Below the pieces are notes generated by a model that saw only the letters and a list, made by a program, of their open reading frames with translations, was not told the origin of the DNA and made no database searches. This document shows positions 1 through 9,380 of a DNA stretch of 64,000 nucleotides, piece after piece. Position numbers and translations under genes: made by a program. Source of the DNA: Leucobacter sp. cx-328 (GTDB taxonomy: Bacteria; Actinomycetota; Actinomycetes; Actinomycetales; Microbacteriaceae); contig NZ_JACVMX010000001.1 in assembly GCF_014530035.1 (NCBI RefSeq), positions 186,001 to 250,000 on the forward strand, in the 5' to 3' direction. Position 1 is the stretch's first letter. Each line of letters opens with the position of its first letter.

Positions 1-24
1 CCGTGAAGCGACCGGTCGCGCGAC

Positions 25-711
25 TCATCGAATTGCTCCGGCGAGGGCGCGGGACTGCAGCGCGTTGAGCGCCTCCCGCGGTGTGCCGTTCGCGAGCAGG
101 TATTCGGTGGCGCCGCCGAGCGCGTCGAGCTCATCGAGTGCGAGGCTCAGGGCTGCGGCGGGGCTGTCGAGGTGGAGGCGTTCGGCGGCTGCCCGATCCG
201 CTCCCGCAATTCCTAGGCCGTTGAGCTGACGCGTCACCAGGTCGATGCGCTGCGGGCGGACGCGGTCACCGGAGAGCTCGTAGTCGGCAACGACCGTCGC
301 GCGGTCATCGCCAGCTGCGAGCCGGGCGAGTGCCACGACGAGACCCGTACGGTCCTTGCCCGCTGCACAGTGCACGAGGCTGGCTCCCTCGGTCACTGCG
401 AGCTGCGTGACCGCGAGGGCGAGCGCCCGCCCGCTGTTGCGGAGGAGGCCGAGGTAGACCGCTTCGAGCGTGCCATCGGCCGGCGGGGCTGCGCCGTACA
501 GTGGCACCGAGACGACCGGGAGTGAGTGACTGCGCGGCGCGTGCTCCGAGGTCTCGCGCAGGTCAATGATCTGAGTGACACCGAGGTCGCGCAGCTGGTG
601 TTCGTCGGCTGCGGTGAGCGTATCGACCGCTGCGGTGCGCACGAGCCAGGGGGTGCGCGGATCGCCAATGCTGCGTGCGTTGTAGGTCCCCTGCAGGGTG
701 AGCTCGTTCAC
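25..711 (-). CDS. Tyrosine/serine protein phosphatase-like protein
   Basis: Member of the bacterial Tyr-phosphatase family (PTP-like, Y_phosphatase3 type) that hydrolyses phosphoester bonds through a cysteinyl-phosphate intermediate. The P-loop HCAAGKDRTG is present (CX5R; Cys about residue 115 and Arg about 121 from the chosen start), after an IIDLRE segment typical of the family. I prefer the GTG at 711 because GGAG lies about nine bases upstream; an ATG at 762 gives 17 more residues but has no visible ribosome site. The physiological substrate is unknown; some relatives act on phosphoinositides. It is followed on the same strand, 100 bases away, by an RpiR regulator gene, with no sign of coupling. 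Confidence 0.85.
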   Translation of the reverse strand: MNELTLQGTYNARSIGDPRTPWLVRTAAVDTLTAADEHQLRDLGVTQIIDLRETSEHAPRSHSLPVVSVPLYGAAPPADGTLEAVYLGLLRNSGRALALAVTQLAVTEGASLVHCAAGKDRTGLVVALARLAAGDDRATVVADYELSGDRVRPQRIDLVTRQLNGLGIAGADRAAAERLHLDSPAAALSLALDELDALGGATEYLLANGTPREALNALQSRALAGAIR

Positions 712-866
712 CAAGTGCGTCTCCAGATTCTTCGTGTGATTCGTGATGCACCGCCGTTTCATGTGGGATGAAATGCGTTACAGGAATCACTCTCACGGGT
801 GCATATGACCGCTCGGTGAATCGGGAGGGAACCCGGAGTGAAGACTCGGGGCGTGGTGTGAACTTG

Positions 867-1733
867 CTAGTCAGCGGAGTCTGACAGTGCCGTAGCGACG
901 ACGTCAAACATGCCGGTTGCGTCGCCGCGGCCTGCGAGCTCCGTATACGCGGTAAGGAGCGCGTGCAGCGCGACCGAGTGGTTCACACGCGAGAAAAATG
1001 GGTCAACTGCCTGCTGGGAGCTGCGCGATCCTGTCGCGATGACGGTGTCGGCAAGCTCTGGAATCGGTGCGTGGGAATAGCTGCACACCACGATGACGGT
1101 GGCGCCAGCCTGCTGCGCCGCGCGCACGGTCGCCAGGGTGTGCGCATTGGCGCCGGAGTGCGTGAGCGCGAGGCACACGTCGTCGGGGCCGAGGGTGTGC
1201 GCGGTGAACTGCTGCGCCAAAATGTCGAGTGGTGACTCGACGGGGCGTCCAACCGTTGCGAAACGCATTGCCGCATCTTGGAGTGGTGGTGCAGAGAAGC
1301 CATTTGCCGTAAACATAATTCGGTTGGCGCCCAACAGCGTCTGCGCCGCCCGCATCACGGTCGAACGGTCAATTGCCGCCGCGCTCAGCCGCAACGCTTC
1401 CTGCGCCCCAGTGAACGACTGCGTGACGGCATCCAGGCTCGCGCTCGTCCCCGCTGACTGCAGGGGAGCGCCCTCGCGCGCCAACTCAAGTCGCAGGTGC
1501 TGGTACCCGCGGAACCCGAGCCGCTGGCAAGCGCGCACCACCGTAGCGGCAGAGGTGCCAGCGGCGGCCGCCAATTCCTGCGTCGACCAATCAGGGATTT
1601 CGGCGCAACGATCCAAGATCACTCCCGCCACAGCGCCCTCACTCGGGCCCAGGCTCGGTTTCAGGGCGCGGATCAGTGCAAGTGTTGGCGGGACAACGCC
1701 GGCTGGCGAAGAAACTTCAGAGGATCGCTGCAT
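867..1733 (-). CDS. MurR/RpiR family transcriptional regulator
   Basis: DNA-binding sugar-phosphate-sensing regulator. The N-terminal third is an RpiR helix-turn-helix (segment with TSAATVVRACQRLGFRGY) and the C-terminal two thirds is a SIS domain that normally binds a phosphosugar; the stretch with LALTHSGANAHT fits the SIS phosphate loop. From the ATG at 1733 it has 288 residues, the usual family length. The frame stays open up to 1862, but the extra 43 residues are unlike the family and would run over the ClgR-like box, so I reject that longer start. It is divergent from clpC. Its target is not evident nearby; no sugar-phosphate genes adjoin. Confidence 0.88.
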   Translation of the reverse strand: MQRSSEVSSPAGVVPPTLALIRALKPSLGPSEGAVAGVILDRCAEIPDWSTQELAAAAGTSAATVVRACQRLGFRGYQHLRLELAREGAPLQSAGTSASLDAVTQSFTGAQEALRLSAAAIDRSTVMRAAQTLLGANRIMFTANGFSAPPLQDAAMRFATVGRPVESPLDILAQQFTAHTLGPDDVCLALTHSGANAHTLATVRAAQQAGATVIVVCSYSHAPIPELADTVIATGSRSSQQAVDPFFSRVNHSVALHALLTAYTELAGRGDATGMFDVVATALSDSAD

Positions 1734-1834
1734 GGCAGCACGGTAAGTAGCTTGCGTGATCCGCGCATCCTCGCACGCCGTGCGTTGCCAGCTGTTCACC
1801 GGCCGGACAGTCTGTTGGGAAATTGAGGGAAGCT

Positions 1835-1852
1835 TGCACGCCTCTGGCGAAC
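1835..1852 (+). promoter_or_regulatory. Candidate ClgR box upstream of clpC
   Basis: The 18 bases tgcacgcctctggcgaac match the actinobacterial ClgR consensus as I recall it (WNNWCGCYNANRGCGWWS) at 17 of 18 positions. The site lies 89 bases before the clpC start codon, inside the clpC/RpiR intergenic region. ClgR activates clp protease genes in Corynebacterium and Streptomyces. No CtsR-type heptad repeats were seen. Confidence 0.55.
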
Positions 1853-1940
1853 AAATCCCCACGCCGCAATATCACCGCGTAGCCTGGTTTTATCGACCGG
1901 GAGGCTACCGCCATGTGTCCCCGGAAACAGGAGGTATTCG

Positions 1941-4472
1941 ATGTTTGAGAGATTCACAGACCGCGCTCGCCGCGTCATCGTTCTCGCCCAAGAAGAGGCG
2001 AAGATGCTGAATCACAACTACATCGGCACAGAGCACATTCTGCTCGGCCTCATCCACGAGGGTGAAGGTGTTGCCGCGAAGGCGCTTGAACAGCTCGACA
2101 TCTCGCTTGATGCCGTGCGTGAGCAGGTGACCGAAATCATCGGCACTGGCCAGCAGCCGCCCGCCGGTCATATTCCCTTCACGCCGCGTGCGAAGAAGAT
2201 GCTTGAGCTGAGCCTGCGTGAATCGCTCCAGCTCGGCCACAACTACATTGGCACCGAGCACATTCTGCTCGGTCTCATTCGTGAGGGCGAGGGCGTTGCA
2301 GCTCAGGTGCTCGTCAAGCTCGGTGCAGACCTGAACCGCGTCCGTCAGGCTGTCATTCAGCTGCTCTCGGGCTACCAGGCCGGCAAGGAGAACGCCACGG
2401 TTGGTGCTCCCGAGCAGCAGAACGACACCAAGGGCTCGCAGGTGCTCGACCAGTTCGGTCGTAACCTCACCCAGGCAGCTCGCGAAGGCAAGCTTGATCC
2501 GGTCATTGGCCGTGAGAAGGAAGTTGAGCGGGTCATGCAGATCCTCTCGCGCCGTTCGAAGAACAACCCCGTCCTGATCGGTGAGCCTGGCGTGGGCAAG
2601 ACCGCAGTTGTCGAGGGCCTCGCGCAGGCAATCGTCAAGGGCGAAGTTCCCGAGACGCTGAAGGACAAGCAGCTCTACGTGCTTGACCTGTCGTCGATGA
2701 TCGCCGGTAGCCGATACCGCGGTGACTTCGAGGAGCGCCTGAAGAAGGTCACCAAGGAGATCCGCAACCGCGGCGACATCATCATCTTCATCGATGAGAT
2801 TCACACGCTCGTTGGCGCTGGCGCTGCCGAGGGTGCGATTGACGCAGCAAACATCCTGAAGCCGCTGCTTGCTCGTGGCGAGCTGCAGACCATCGGTGCG
2901 ACCACGCTCGATGAGTTCCGTAAGCACTTCGAGAAGGATGCAGCGCTCGAGCGCCGCTTCCAGTCGATCATGGTGAACGAGCCTTCGCTGCCGCACACGA
3001 TCAACATCCTCAAGGGTCTGCGTGACCGCTACGAGGCACACCACAAGGTTTCGATCACCGACGGTGCAATCGTCGCTGCCGCGAACCTTGCTGATCGCTA
3101 TGTACAGGACCGCTTCCTTCCGGACAAGGCAATCGACCTTATCGATGAGGCAGGCGCACGCCTCCGCCTCTCGATCCTGTCGAGCCCGCCCGAGCTCGTC
3201 GAGTTCGACGAGAAGATCGCGGTCGTTCGTGCCGACAAAGAAAAGGCCATCGAGGAGCAGGACTTCGAGAAGGCTGCCGGCAAGCGCGACGAAGAGAAGA
3301 AGCTGATCGCTGAGCGTCTCCGCATGGAGAAGCAGTGGCGTTCGGGTGACGTCGAGTCGGCTGCTGAGGTCGATGAGGGACTCATCGCCGAGGTGCTCGC
3401 ACAGGCAACCGGTATCCCCGTCTTCAAGCTCACTGAGGAAGAGACCTCGCGTCTCCGCTTCATGGAAGAGGCGCTGCACCAGCGCGTTATCGGCCAGAAC
3501 GAAGCAATCTCGGCGCTCGCAAAGACGATCCGCCGCCAGCGCGCAGGACTCAAGGACCCGAAGCGTCCCTCGGGCTCGTTCATCTTCGCCGGCCCTACCG
3601 GTGTCGGTAAGACTGAACTCGCGAAGGCACTCGCTGAGTTCCTGTTCGACGACGAAGATGCGCTCATCTCGCTCGACATGTCGGAATACGGCGAGAAGCA
3701 CACCGTTTCGCGCCTGTTCGGTGCCCCTCCCGGGTTCGTTGGCTTCGAAGAGGGCGGCCAGCTCACCGAGAAGGTGCGCCGCAAGCCGTTCTCGGTCGTG
3801 CTGTTCGATGAGATCGAGAAGGCTCACCCTGACATCTTCAACTCGCTCCTGCAGATCCTTGAAGAGGGTCGCTTGACCGACGGCCAGGGCCGCATCGTTG
3901 ACTTCAAGAACACCGTCATCATCATGACGACCAACCTTGGTTCGACCGCGATTGCGGGCGGCCCGGTTGGCTTCCAGATCGAGGGCGACGTTCGCCACGG
4001 CTACGAGAAGATGAAGGGCAAGGTGAACGAGGAGCTCAAGAAGCACTTCAAGCCGGAGTTCCTCAACCGTGTCGATGACACGATTGTCTTCCCGCAGCTC
4101 ACCAAGCCCGAGATCCTCAAGATTGTCGATCTCTTCGTCAAGCAGCTCAAGGACCGCCTGCTCGACCGCGACATGTACATCGAGGTTTCGCAGGCTGCTC
4201 GTGAGCGCCTCGCTGACCTGGGGTACGACCCCGCGCTCGGTGCACGTCCGCTGCGCCGCGCGATCCAGCGCGAAATCGAGGATCAGCTCTCCGAGCGCAT
4301 CCTTGGTGCAGAGCTCGTCGCAGGCGACACGGTCGTGGTCGACATCGAGGAGGAGAGCGGCAAGTTCACCTTCGAGACCAAGAGCGCGAACCCCAAGTCG
4401 CACGGTGAATCGTCGGCTTCCGCAGCCGCAGCCGCAGCATCGACCGCACCCACCCCGGGCGCGACCGACTAA
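1941..4472 (+). CDS. clpC: ATP-dependent Clp protease ATP-binding subunit ClpC
   Basis: Hexameric AAA+ unfoldase that feeds proteins to ClpP in cytosolic quality control and regulated proteolysis. It shows two N-terminal Clp-N repeats (about residues 1-145, both with [14 protein letters not shown]), a first AAA+ module with Walker A GEPGVGKT at 214-221 and Walker B FIDEIH near 285, a UVR-like middle segment near 427-462, and a second AAA+ module with Walker A GPTGVGKT near 551. The C-terminal tail is Ala-rich. At 843 residues it has full length. The start is fixed by AGGAGG about seven bases upstream. It is monocistronic, with a strong terminator behind, and a ClgR-like box lies upstream. Confidence 0.98.
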   Translation: MFERFTDRARRVIVLAQEEAKMLNHNYIGTEHILLGLIHEGEGVAAKALEQLDISLDAVREQVTEIIGTGQQPPAGHIPFTPRAKKMLELSLRESLQLGHNYIGTEHILLGLIREGEGVAAQVLVKLGADLNRVRQAVIQLLSGYQAGKENATVGAPEQQNDTKGSQVLDQFGRNLTQAAREGKLDPVIGREKEVERVMQILSRRSKNNPVLIGEPGVGKTAVVEGLAQAIVKGEVPETLKDKQLYVLDLSSMIAGSRYRGDFEERLKKVTKEIRNRGDIIIFIDEIHTLVGAGAAEGAIDAANILKPLLARGELQTIGATTLDEFRKHFEKDAALERRFQSIMVNEPSLPHTINILKGLRDRYEAHHKVSITDGAIVAAANLADRYVQDRFLPDKAIDLIDEAGARLRLSILSSPPELVEFDEKIAVVRADKEKAIEEQDFEKAAGKRDEEKKLIAERLRMEKQWRSGDVESAAEVDEGLIAEVLAQATGIPVFKLTEEETSRLRFMEEALHQRVIGQNEAISALAKTIRRQRAGLKDPKRPSGSFIFAGPTGVGKTELAKALAEFLFDDEDALISLDMSEYGEKHTVSRLFGAPPGFVGFEEGGQLTEKVRRKPFSVVLFDEIEKAHPDIFNSLLQILEEGRLTDGQGRIVDFKNTVIIMTTNLGSTAIAGGPVGFQIEGDVRHGYEKMKGKVNEELKKHFKPEFLNRVDDTIVFPQLTKPEILKIVDLFVKQLKDRLLDRDMYIEVSQAARERLADLGYDPALGARPLRRAIQREIEDQLSERILGAELVAGDTVVVDIEEESGKFTFETKSANPKSHGESSASAAAAAASTAPTPGATD

Positions 4473-4503
4473 GGCTCATCTGCTAGCTCGCTAGCCAAGT
4501 GCG

Positions 4504-4535
4504 AAGGCCGGTATCCCCTCGGGGTACCGGCCTTT
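4504..4535 (+). terminator. Rho-independent terminator of clpC
   Basis: Inverted repeat with 10-bp outer arms (aaggccggta / taccggcctt) plus an inner cccc/gggg step, followed by tttt. It starts 32 bases after the clpC stop codon. Confidence 0.85.
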
Positions 4536-4632
4536 TGCTTTCCCTGGCACAGGCGGTCGGGATCCGCGCCCCAATCGAGCCAGGGAAATGGGTGCGGATC
4601 CGAGCAATCACACGAAAGAGTAGACTCAGCTC

Positions 4633-5160
4633 ATGGAAATTCAGGCATCGGCAGTAACCATTCGCCAGGCGCGCACGCAGGACGTGCGCGCAATGGTGGC
4701 GCTTATGGAACCGCTGATTGCCCGACGTATTTTGCTCGGTAAAGATCTTGTTGATCTGTACGCTGCGGTTCCCGAGTTTCTCGTGGCGGTCGACGACAAC
4801 GAAAACGTTGTCGGCTATGGCGCAGTGCACGTGATGTGGGAGCAGCTCGGTGAGGTACGCACGCTCGGCGTCTCTGAAGAGTGGCTCGGCAAGGGCATCG
4901 GCCACATGCTGCTCGATGCGCTCCAAGAACGCGCACGCGCGCTTGGTCTTGAGCAGCTCTTCTGCTTGACGTTTGAGACCACGTTCTTCGAGCGCCACGG
5001 TTTCTCTGCGGTCGAAGAAAACGAGTCGCTCGTTGCGGCTGACGTCTACGCCGAGCTGTTGCGCTCGACGGATGAGGGCATCGCGGAGTTCCTGGATCTC
5101 GCCCGTGTAAAGCCGAACACGCTCGGCAACACGCGAATGATCAAGCGCCTCTCTGCGTAA
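4633..5160 (+). CDS. argA: Amino-acid N-acetyltransferase, short ArgA type
   Basis: GNAT-fold enzyme that fits the short actinobacterial N-acetylglutamate synthase (M. tuberculosis Rv2747 type, about 174 residues; this one has 175), catalysing the first step of arginine biosynthesis from glutamate and acetyl-CoA. Visible: the N-terminal TIRQARTQDV start of the fold, the acetyl-CoA pyrophosphate loop region EEWLGKGIGHMLLDAL near residues 79-94, and the FETTFFERHGF motif typical of ArgA-like GNATs. The unrelated long AAK-GNAT form is not involved. It lies alone between clpC and a membrane-protein gene. Assignment rests on whole-sequence resemblance, so another GNAT substrate remains possible. 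Confidence 0.8.
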   Translation: MEIQASAVTIRQARTQDVRAMVALMEPLIARRILLGKDLVDLYAAVPEFLVAVDDNENVVGYGAVHVMWEQLGEVRTLGVSEEWLGKGIGHMLLDALQERARALGLEQLFCLTFETTFFERHGFSAVEENESLVAADVYAELLRSTDEGIAEFLDLARVKPNTLGNTRMIKRLSA

Positions 5161-5178
5161 TCGCGGTAGCCTGATTTC

Positions 5179-5847
5179 ATGCCAGGCAACGCACGACAGA
5201 CCCCAGGACAGGCCCCGACCGGCGGCCTGGACAAGAGCGTCTATCGGCGTCGGCGGATTGTCGTGTTCGGCGGCCTGCTGGTCGTCATTGCGCTCATCGT
5301 GCTGCTCATCATGTCGTTGAGCGGCGCGTTCGGCGGTTCTGGTGCCCGCGATTCCGGTTCTGGCGCGCAGAAGGTCGATGTTCCCGCCGACATTACCGCG
5401 CAGGAGAAGCAGAAGTCTGCGACGGAAAAGAAGGAAGGCGAGCCAGATGCGTGCGCCCAGGCGCGCGTCATGGTGACCGCGGTGGTCGACCACGACTCGT
5501 ACGACCCTGGCGAGCTTCCGGAGCTCTCACTGACCGTTGAAAATACGAGCGAGGTTGAGTGCATCATTGACCTCGGCACCGCTGCGATGACGTTTGAAGT
5601 CTCTAGTGGTGACGATATTGTCTGGCGCTCGACCGATTGCCAGACTGATCAGACCAAACGCCAGATCATCCTGGTGCCTGGCAAGCCGCTCGAAACCGAA
5701 CCCATCGTCTGGGACCGCACCCGCTCAGATCCTGAGACCTGCGACGTGACCCGCGACGATGTGATCGGCGAAGGCGCGACCTACCACCTGCGCACTGCGG
5801 TCGTCGGGACGACGAGCAAGGCTTCCGCGCAGTTCTTGTTGTACTAG
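5179..5847 (+). CDS. Single-pass membrane-anchored protein with Ig-like extracellular domain, function unknown
   Basis: Not a family I can name. A basic N-terminus with YRRRR (about residues 24-28) is followed by one hydrophobic helix (about 29-50), a low-complexity Gly/Ser linker, then a charged, Lys/Glu-rich stretch and a roughly 130-residue beta-rich domain. The domain has four cysteines, enough for two disulfides, and a pattern like LSLTVENTSEVEC that recalls Ig-like or DUF4232-like extracellular domains. Orientation is therefore probably N-in, C-out. It starts 18 bases after the acetyltransferase stop codon and could be co-transcribed with it, although the functions show no obvious link. 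Confidence 0.75.
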   Translation: MPGNARQTPGQAPTGGLDKSVYRRRRIVVFGGLLVVIALIVLLIMSLSGAFGGSGARDSGSGAQKVDVPADITAQEKQKSATEKKEGEPDACAQARVMVTAVVDHDSYDPGELPELSLTVENTSEVECIIDLGTAAMTFEVSSGDDIVWRSTDCQTDQTKRQIILVPGKPLETEPIVWDRTRSDPETCDVTRDDVIGEGATYHLRTAVVGTTSKASAQFLLY

Positions 5848-5884
5848 ACGGCACACTTTTGAGTTCGACTTCGCTTGCTGACTC

Positions 5885-5936
5885 AACCCCGTAAAGCAGG
5901 GGCGTTTCACACAAGACGGGGTGTTTGAACGGGGTT
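5885..5936. repeat. Short palindromic element, possible degenerate relative of the 92-bp repeat
   Basis: This stretch begins with aaccccg and ends with cggggtt, like the ends of the 92-bp elements described elsewhere in the window, and its left arm resembles theirs for about 28 bases. It is only 52 bp long and lacks the ttcatacgtatgaa-type core, so it may be an internally deleted copy or an unrelated hairpin. Confidence 0.4.
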
Positions 5937-6104
5937 CGCCGGCGGCAGACCTGAAGGAAACTCTGAACAGCCCGTTCTGAGTGGCTTCTCGGGCATCCTG
6001 TCCGGTTTCTTGCACCGGACAGCGTTCGGCCGCTGTTGAAGGGTGTTGACGGCCATCACCTGTCAACGCTTGCGATACAACATCATGTCGTGCAAACTCA
6101 CGTG

Positions 6105-6446
6105 ATGGAGACCGTAGCTAGCCGTGCCGTTGATACTCCTGACGGGCCAGTACAGATAGTGATCTTGTGCGTGAACGGATCGCACCATGCGCCGGATGAG
6201 GACCCCGAGTACGCGGAATTTGTCTACGAGGTATGGGCCCCCGACGAGAAACTCTTTGCACGTCAAAGAATCTTTGGAGCCGATTCAATGCAAGCCCTGC
6301 TTCTCTGCATTGCTGCGTGTGGTGATCTATTAAGCAGGTACTACCCAGCGGCCTCCTGCCTCGGCTCAGACGGGCATGGGTTGTTGCAGACCGACCTTTC
6401 GAGCGGCCTCGAATGGCGAGCCACGGTGCGAATGGCGCTTGAGTAA
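6105..6446 (+). CDS. Small conserved-looking protein of unknown function
   Basis: A 113-residue cytosolic protein with no membrane segment. It has an N-terminal strand pattern (TPDGPVQIVILCV), a segment with EFVYEVWAPDEKLFARQRIFGADSMQALLLCIAACGDLL, and a hydrophilic C-terminus. The pattern recalls DUF6968-type small proteins, but that is a weak memory-based match. The frame is open from 6036; I choose the ATG at 6105 because the protein only becomes family-like from there and because the longer start would sit close to the palindromic element. Neighbours give no hint of function. Confidence 0.6.
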   Translation: METVASRAVDTPDGPVQIVILCVNGSHHAPDEDPEYAEFVYEVWAPDEKLFARQRIFGADSMQALLLCIAACGDLLSRYYPAASCLGSDGHGLLQTDLSSGLEWRATVRMALE

Positions 6447-6486
6447 AAACCTCGGGACGGGCCACGCAATTGCCCGGCACATCACC

Positions 6487-8034
6487 TTACTGCGCGAAGG
6501 TCTGCTCCTCGAGGCGCAGCGCGATCCAGATCTCGGCTCGGTCGTCGGGTTCCGAGAGTGAGCGCCCGATGAGTCGCTCGATCCGCTGCATGCGGTCACG
6601 CAGCGTGTTTCGGTGAATGCCGAGAGCTGTGGCAGCCGGGCCGCGCTGACCGTCGGCCTCGAACACGGCGCGGAGGGTGACTCGAAGCGTCTCGCGATCC
6701 GCCACCGTGAGCTCCGTTGATTCACGCGCGAGTGGACCAAGCACGCGCGCGGCAAGTTCGGCGCTTGGCGCGGGGTAACCGCCAGCGACCCCGCCATCCG
6801 CGGCGTTGCCCGGCAGCGTCATGAGGGTTTCGAGGACGGGGGAAGTGCGGTCAGCCCAGATGGTCTCTGGTACGCGCGGGGCGATGTAGAGGGGCGCGGT
6901 GGTCGACAGCGTCGGGAGCTTGGCGAGCGCGGATCGTCGACTCAGTGGTGCATCCTCCGCGGAGACGGCCCGCCCGAGTACGACATCGAGGCCGTGTGCG
7001 TGTGCCGCTTCTACCGCGGCATCGATGGCAGTTGATGTGTCAGGCACGAGCTGCCAGGCCTGCGCGATACCGGGCGCGGAGATGTGCGGCAATGCGGAGG
7101 TGATGAGGCGCTCGAACCCCGAGCGTGATCGTGAGCGCCACTCGACGAGATCTTCGGCGGATCCCTGCACAGCAACAGCTCGCACGGTCGCTGGCAGCGG
7201 GTGCGAGGGGAACAACACCGACAGCGCGGCTGGCGCTTGGGTGCCGGTGAGGAGGCCCTCAGTGAGCCGTGCCCACTGCTGACGTTCGCGCGCCTCGGCG
7301 GCGCTACTGCCGCGGATCCCAAGCCCAAGCACGATCGCGCCCGCTGCGATGACTGAGCGCCCCTCTGGAGAGAGCGGCGTGCCCCCCGATATGTGGAGCT
7401 GGAGCGATCCCGCAGAGTTGAGTGGCACCTGCTCCATCGCCTGGACCGAGCCGGGTGCTGCCCCGTGCGCTGAGGTTTGTGCTGCGGCGAATCCACCAGT
7501 GGCCGCGAGTACACTGCCGTCAATGCTCACGACGCCAAGCTGACGTCCGGTCGCCTGCGCGATGCTCGCGAGCACTGCCGCCGGCTCCTGCTCGCTACGG
7601 GCACTATCGAGAAGCCGCTCCTGGATGCGGAGCGCGTTTCGGGTTTCGCGCAGCTCGTCAGTGCGCAGCAGCTCGGCGATCGCCTTGCTGATCGCGATGA
7701 ACGGCGTCGGGAGGGCAATTTCGAAGAGGGCCACCTGGTACGTGCTTGCTGCCTGCACGAGTTGCGCCGGTACCTGGTCGTGATTCACGCCGATGCCGAA
7801 GCCAATCGCGGCGACCTGCGCTCGGCTGAGGCTCGCAACGAAGTCACGCCAGCGCGGATCATCACCATCGAGCGCGAGGCCCGTCGTCATAATGATCTCG
7901 CCACCCTCGAGATACTCCGAGAGGTTGAGGAGCTCGGTGACGGATCCCCAGGTGAGCTCAGGATCGCGGCGGCCAGCCTGGATGAGGCGAAGCCCCAAAC
8001 TGGGAATCGCGAGGAGCTGCGACAGTGTAGCCAT
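6487..8034 (-). CDS. PucR/CdaR family transcriptional regulator
   Basis: 515-residue regulator. The N-terminal PucR ligand domain (about residues 5-125) is followed by a GGDEF-like middle region and a C-terminal helix-turn-helix (HTH_30; HRNTLRDRMQRIERLIG near residue 480). Such proteins activate purine, proline, sugar-acid or other catabolic genes in response to the substrate. It is transcribed away from a CoA transferase and an acyl-CoA dehydrogenase with an 83-base shared intergenic region holding an inverted repeat, so these genes are its most likely targets. The ATG at 8034 has no good ribosome site; family length supports it. Confidence 0.9.
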   Translation of the reverse strand: MATLSQLLAIPSLGLRLIQAGRRDPELTWGSVTELLNLSEYLEGGEIIMTTGLALDGDDPRWRDFVASLSRAQVAAIGFGIGVNHDQVPAQLVQAASTYQVALFEIALPTPFIAISKAIAELLRTDELRETRNALRIQERLLDSARSEQEPAAVLASIAQATGRQLGVVSIDGSVLAATGGFAAAQTSAHGAAPGSVQAMEQVPLNSAGSLQLHISGGTPLSPEGRSVIAAGAIVLGLGIRGSSAAEARERQQWARLTEGLLTGTQAPAALSVLFPSHPLPATVRAVAVQGSAEDLVEWRSRSRSGFERLITSALPHISAPGIAQAWQLVPDTSTAIDAAVEAAHAHGLDVVLGRAVSAEDAPLSRRSALAKLPTLSTTAPLYIAPRVPETIWADRTSPVLETLMTLPGNAADGGVAGGYPAPSAELAARVLGPLARESTELTVADRETLRVTLRAVFEADGQRGPAATALGIHRNTLRDRMQRIERLIGRSLSEPDDRAEIWIALRLEEQTFAQ

Positions 8035-8067
8035 GCTGCCATCATTGCACAGTTTATGCGATACAAG

Positions 8068-8087
8068 TTGTGCACTTTGTCACACAA
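8068..8087. promoter_or_regulatory. Candidate operator in the PucR/CoA-transferase divergent promoter
   Basis: Inverted repeat ttgtg (8068-8072) and cacaa (8083-8087) separated by ten bases, inside the short divergent region. A tacact hexamer at 8106-8111 could be a -10 box; it would start transcription at or next to the GTG at 8118, so the CoA-transferase message may be leaderless. Confidence 0.35.
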
Positions 8088-8117
8088 TGACGTCGAGGTC
8101 AAACGTACACTGGAGAT

Positions 8118-9311
8118 GTGACCGACGACGTACATGCATCCCAGGGGCCGCTCAGCGGCATTCGAGTAGCCGACTTCTCGCGAGTTCTCGCGGGTCCGCA
8201 CGCCACGATGATTCTTGCCGATTTCGGCGCAGACGTCATCAAGATCGAAAGTCCAGAGGGCGACGGCACTCGGCAGTGGAACCCGCCGACGAACGCGATC
8301 GGCCAGAGCACCTACTTTGCGGGCGTGAACCGTGGCAAGCGCTCGGTCGTCTGCGATCTTCGCTCGGAAGAGGGCAAGGCACGCGCTGCCGAGCTCGCGC
8401 GCACCGCTGACGTGGTGATTGAAAACTTCAAGCCTGGCACGATGGCCAAGTTTGGCCTGAGCTACGAAGAGGTAGCAGCCGAAAACCCCGGTGTCGTGTA
8501 CTGCTCGATTTCCGGTTTCGGCGATGCTGAGGGCAAGAACCTTCCCGGGTACGACCTGCTCGTGCAGGCCGTTGGCGGACTCATGAGCATCACCGGCCGC
8601 GCAGACGCTGACGGGGGCGAGCCAACCAAGGTCGGTGTCGCACTCGTCGACATTCTCACCGGCTTGAATTCGGTCATCGGTATCCAGGCCGCGCTCCGTG
8701 CGCGTGAGGCGCCCGGCACCGACATGACCGGCCGTGGTCAGCACGTCAAGGTCACCCTGCTCGGATCGCTGCTTTCGGCGCTCGCGAACCAGACTTCTTC
8801 GACCCTCGAGACGGGCGTCTCTCCTGGCCGTATGGGCAATGCTCACCCGTCGATTTCGCCATACGAGACCTTCGCAGCCGCGGATCAGTCCATTGCGCTC
8901 GCAGTGGGCACCGACGGCCAGTTTGCCCGGCTGTGTGACGTGCTCGGTATTCCTGAGCTGGCGACCGATCCGCGCTACGCGACAAACGTAGATCGCGTGG
9001 CAAACCGTGTCAGCCTGCGTGAAGCGCTCGAGGCCCGCCTGAAGACTCGTCCCGCAGCAGAGTGGATCGACGAATTCACCGCCGCGGTCATTCCAGCAGG
9101 CCGCGTGAATACGATCGCGCAGGCGCTGGAACTTGCAGACTCGCTCGGCCTCGAACCCGTCGCCGAGACGCACGCACTGGATGACGAGGGTGTTGAACGA
9201 ACCCTCCGCTCAGTTGCCACCCCAATCTCGTTCTCTGCAACGCCCCCGCGCTACGGCACTCCGCCTCCCCGCGTCGGCGAGCACCAGAACGCGGAGTGGC
9301 TGCCGCGCTAG
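8118..9311 (+). CDS. CaiB/BaiF (family III) CoA transferase, probably glutarate-related
   Basis: Transfers CoA between acyl-CoA and a free carboxylate. The family start GIRVADFSRVLAGPHATMILADFGADVIKIE is clear, and the region PGYDLLVQAVGGLMSITG with the preceding DVVIENFKPG segment covers the usual active-site Asp zone. Length 397 residues, normal for the family. It sits 69 bases before a glutaryl-CoA-dehydrogenase-like gene, matching the succinyl-CoA:glutarate CoA-transferase plus dehydrogenase pairing, so I infer glutarate activation. The GTG start has only a tightly spaced GGAG and may be read from a leaderless message. Confidence 0.85.
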   Translation: MTDDVHASQGPLSGIRVADFSRVLAGPHATMILADFGADVIKIESPEGDGTRQWNPPTNAIGQSTYFAGVNRGKRSVVCDLRSEEGKARAAELARTADVVIENFKPGTMAKFGLSYEEVAAENPGVVYCSISGFGDAEGKNLPGYDLLVQAVGGLMSITGRADADGGEPTKVGVALVDILTGLNSVIGIQAALRAREAPGTDMTGRGQHVKVTLLGSLLSALANQTSSTLETGVSPGRMGNAHPSISPYETFAAADQSIALAVGTDGQFARLCDVLGIPELATDPRYATNVDRVANRVSLREALEARLKTRPAAEWIDEFTAAVIPAGRVNTIAQALELADSLGLEPVAETHALDDEGVERTLRSVATPISFSATPPRYGTPPPRVGEHQNAEWLPR

Positions 9312-9380
9312 GCACCGATCCGCGCCCCGTTCTTCCCTAACATCACCGGTATTCACACGGTAGTGAGCCAAAGGAGCATC

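Noticed and set aside
1905-4403. Very long open frame (832 codons) on the minus strand opposite clpC
   Set aside because: It is the codon-bias shadow of clpC: no family-like motif, no ribosome site, and it overlaps the RpiR/clpC intergenic region.
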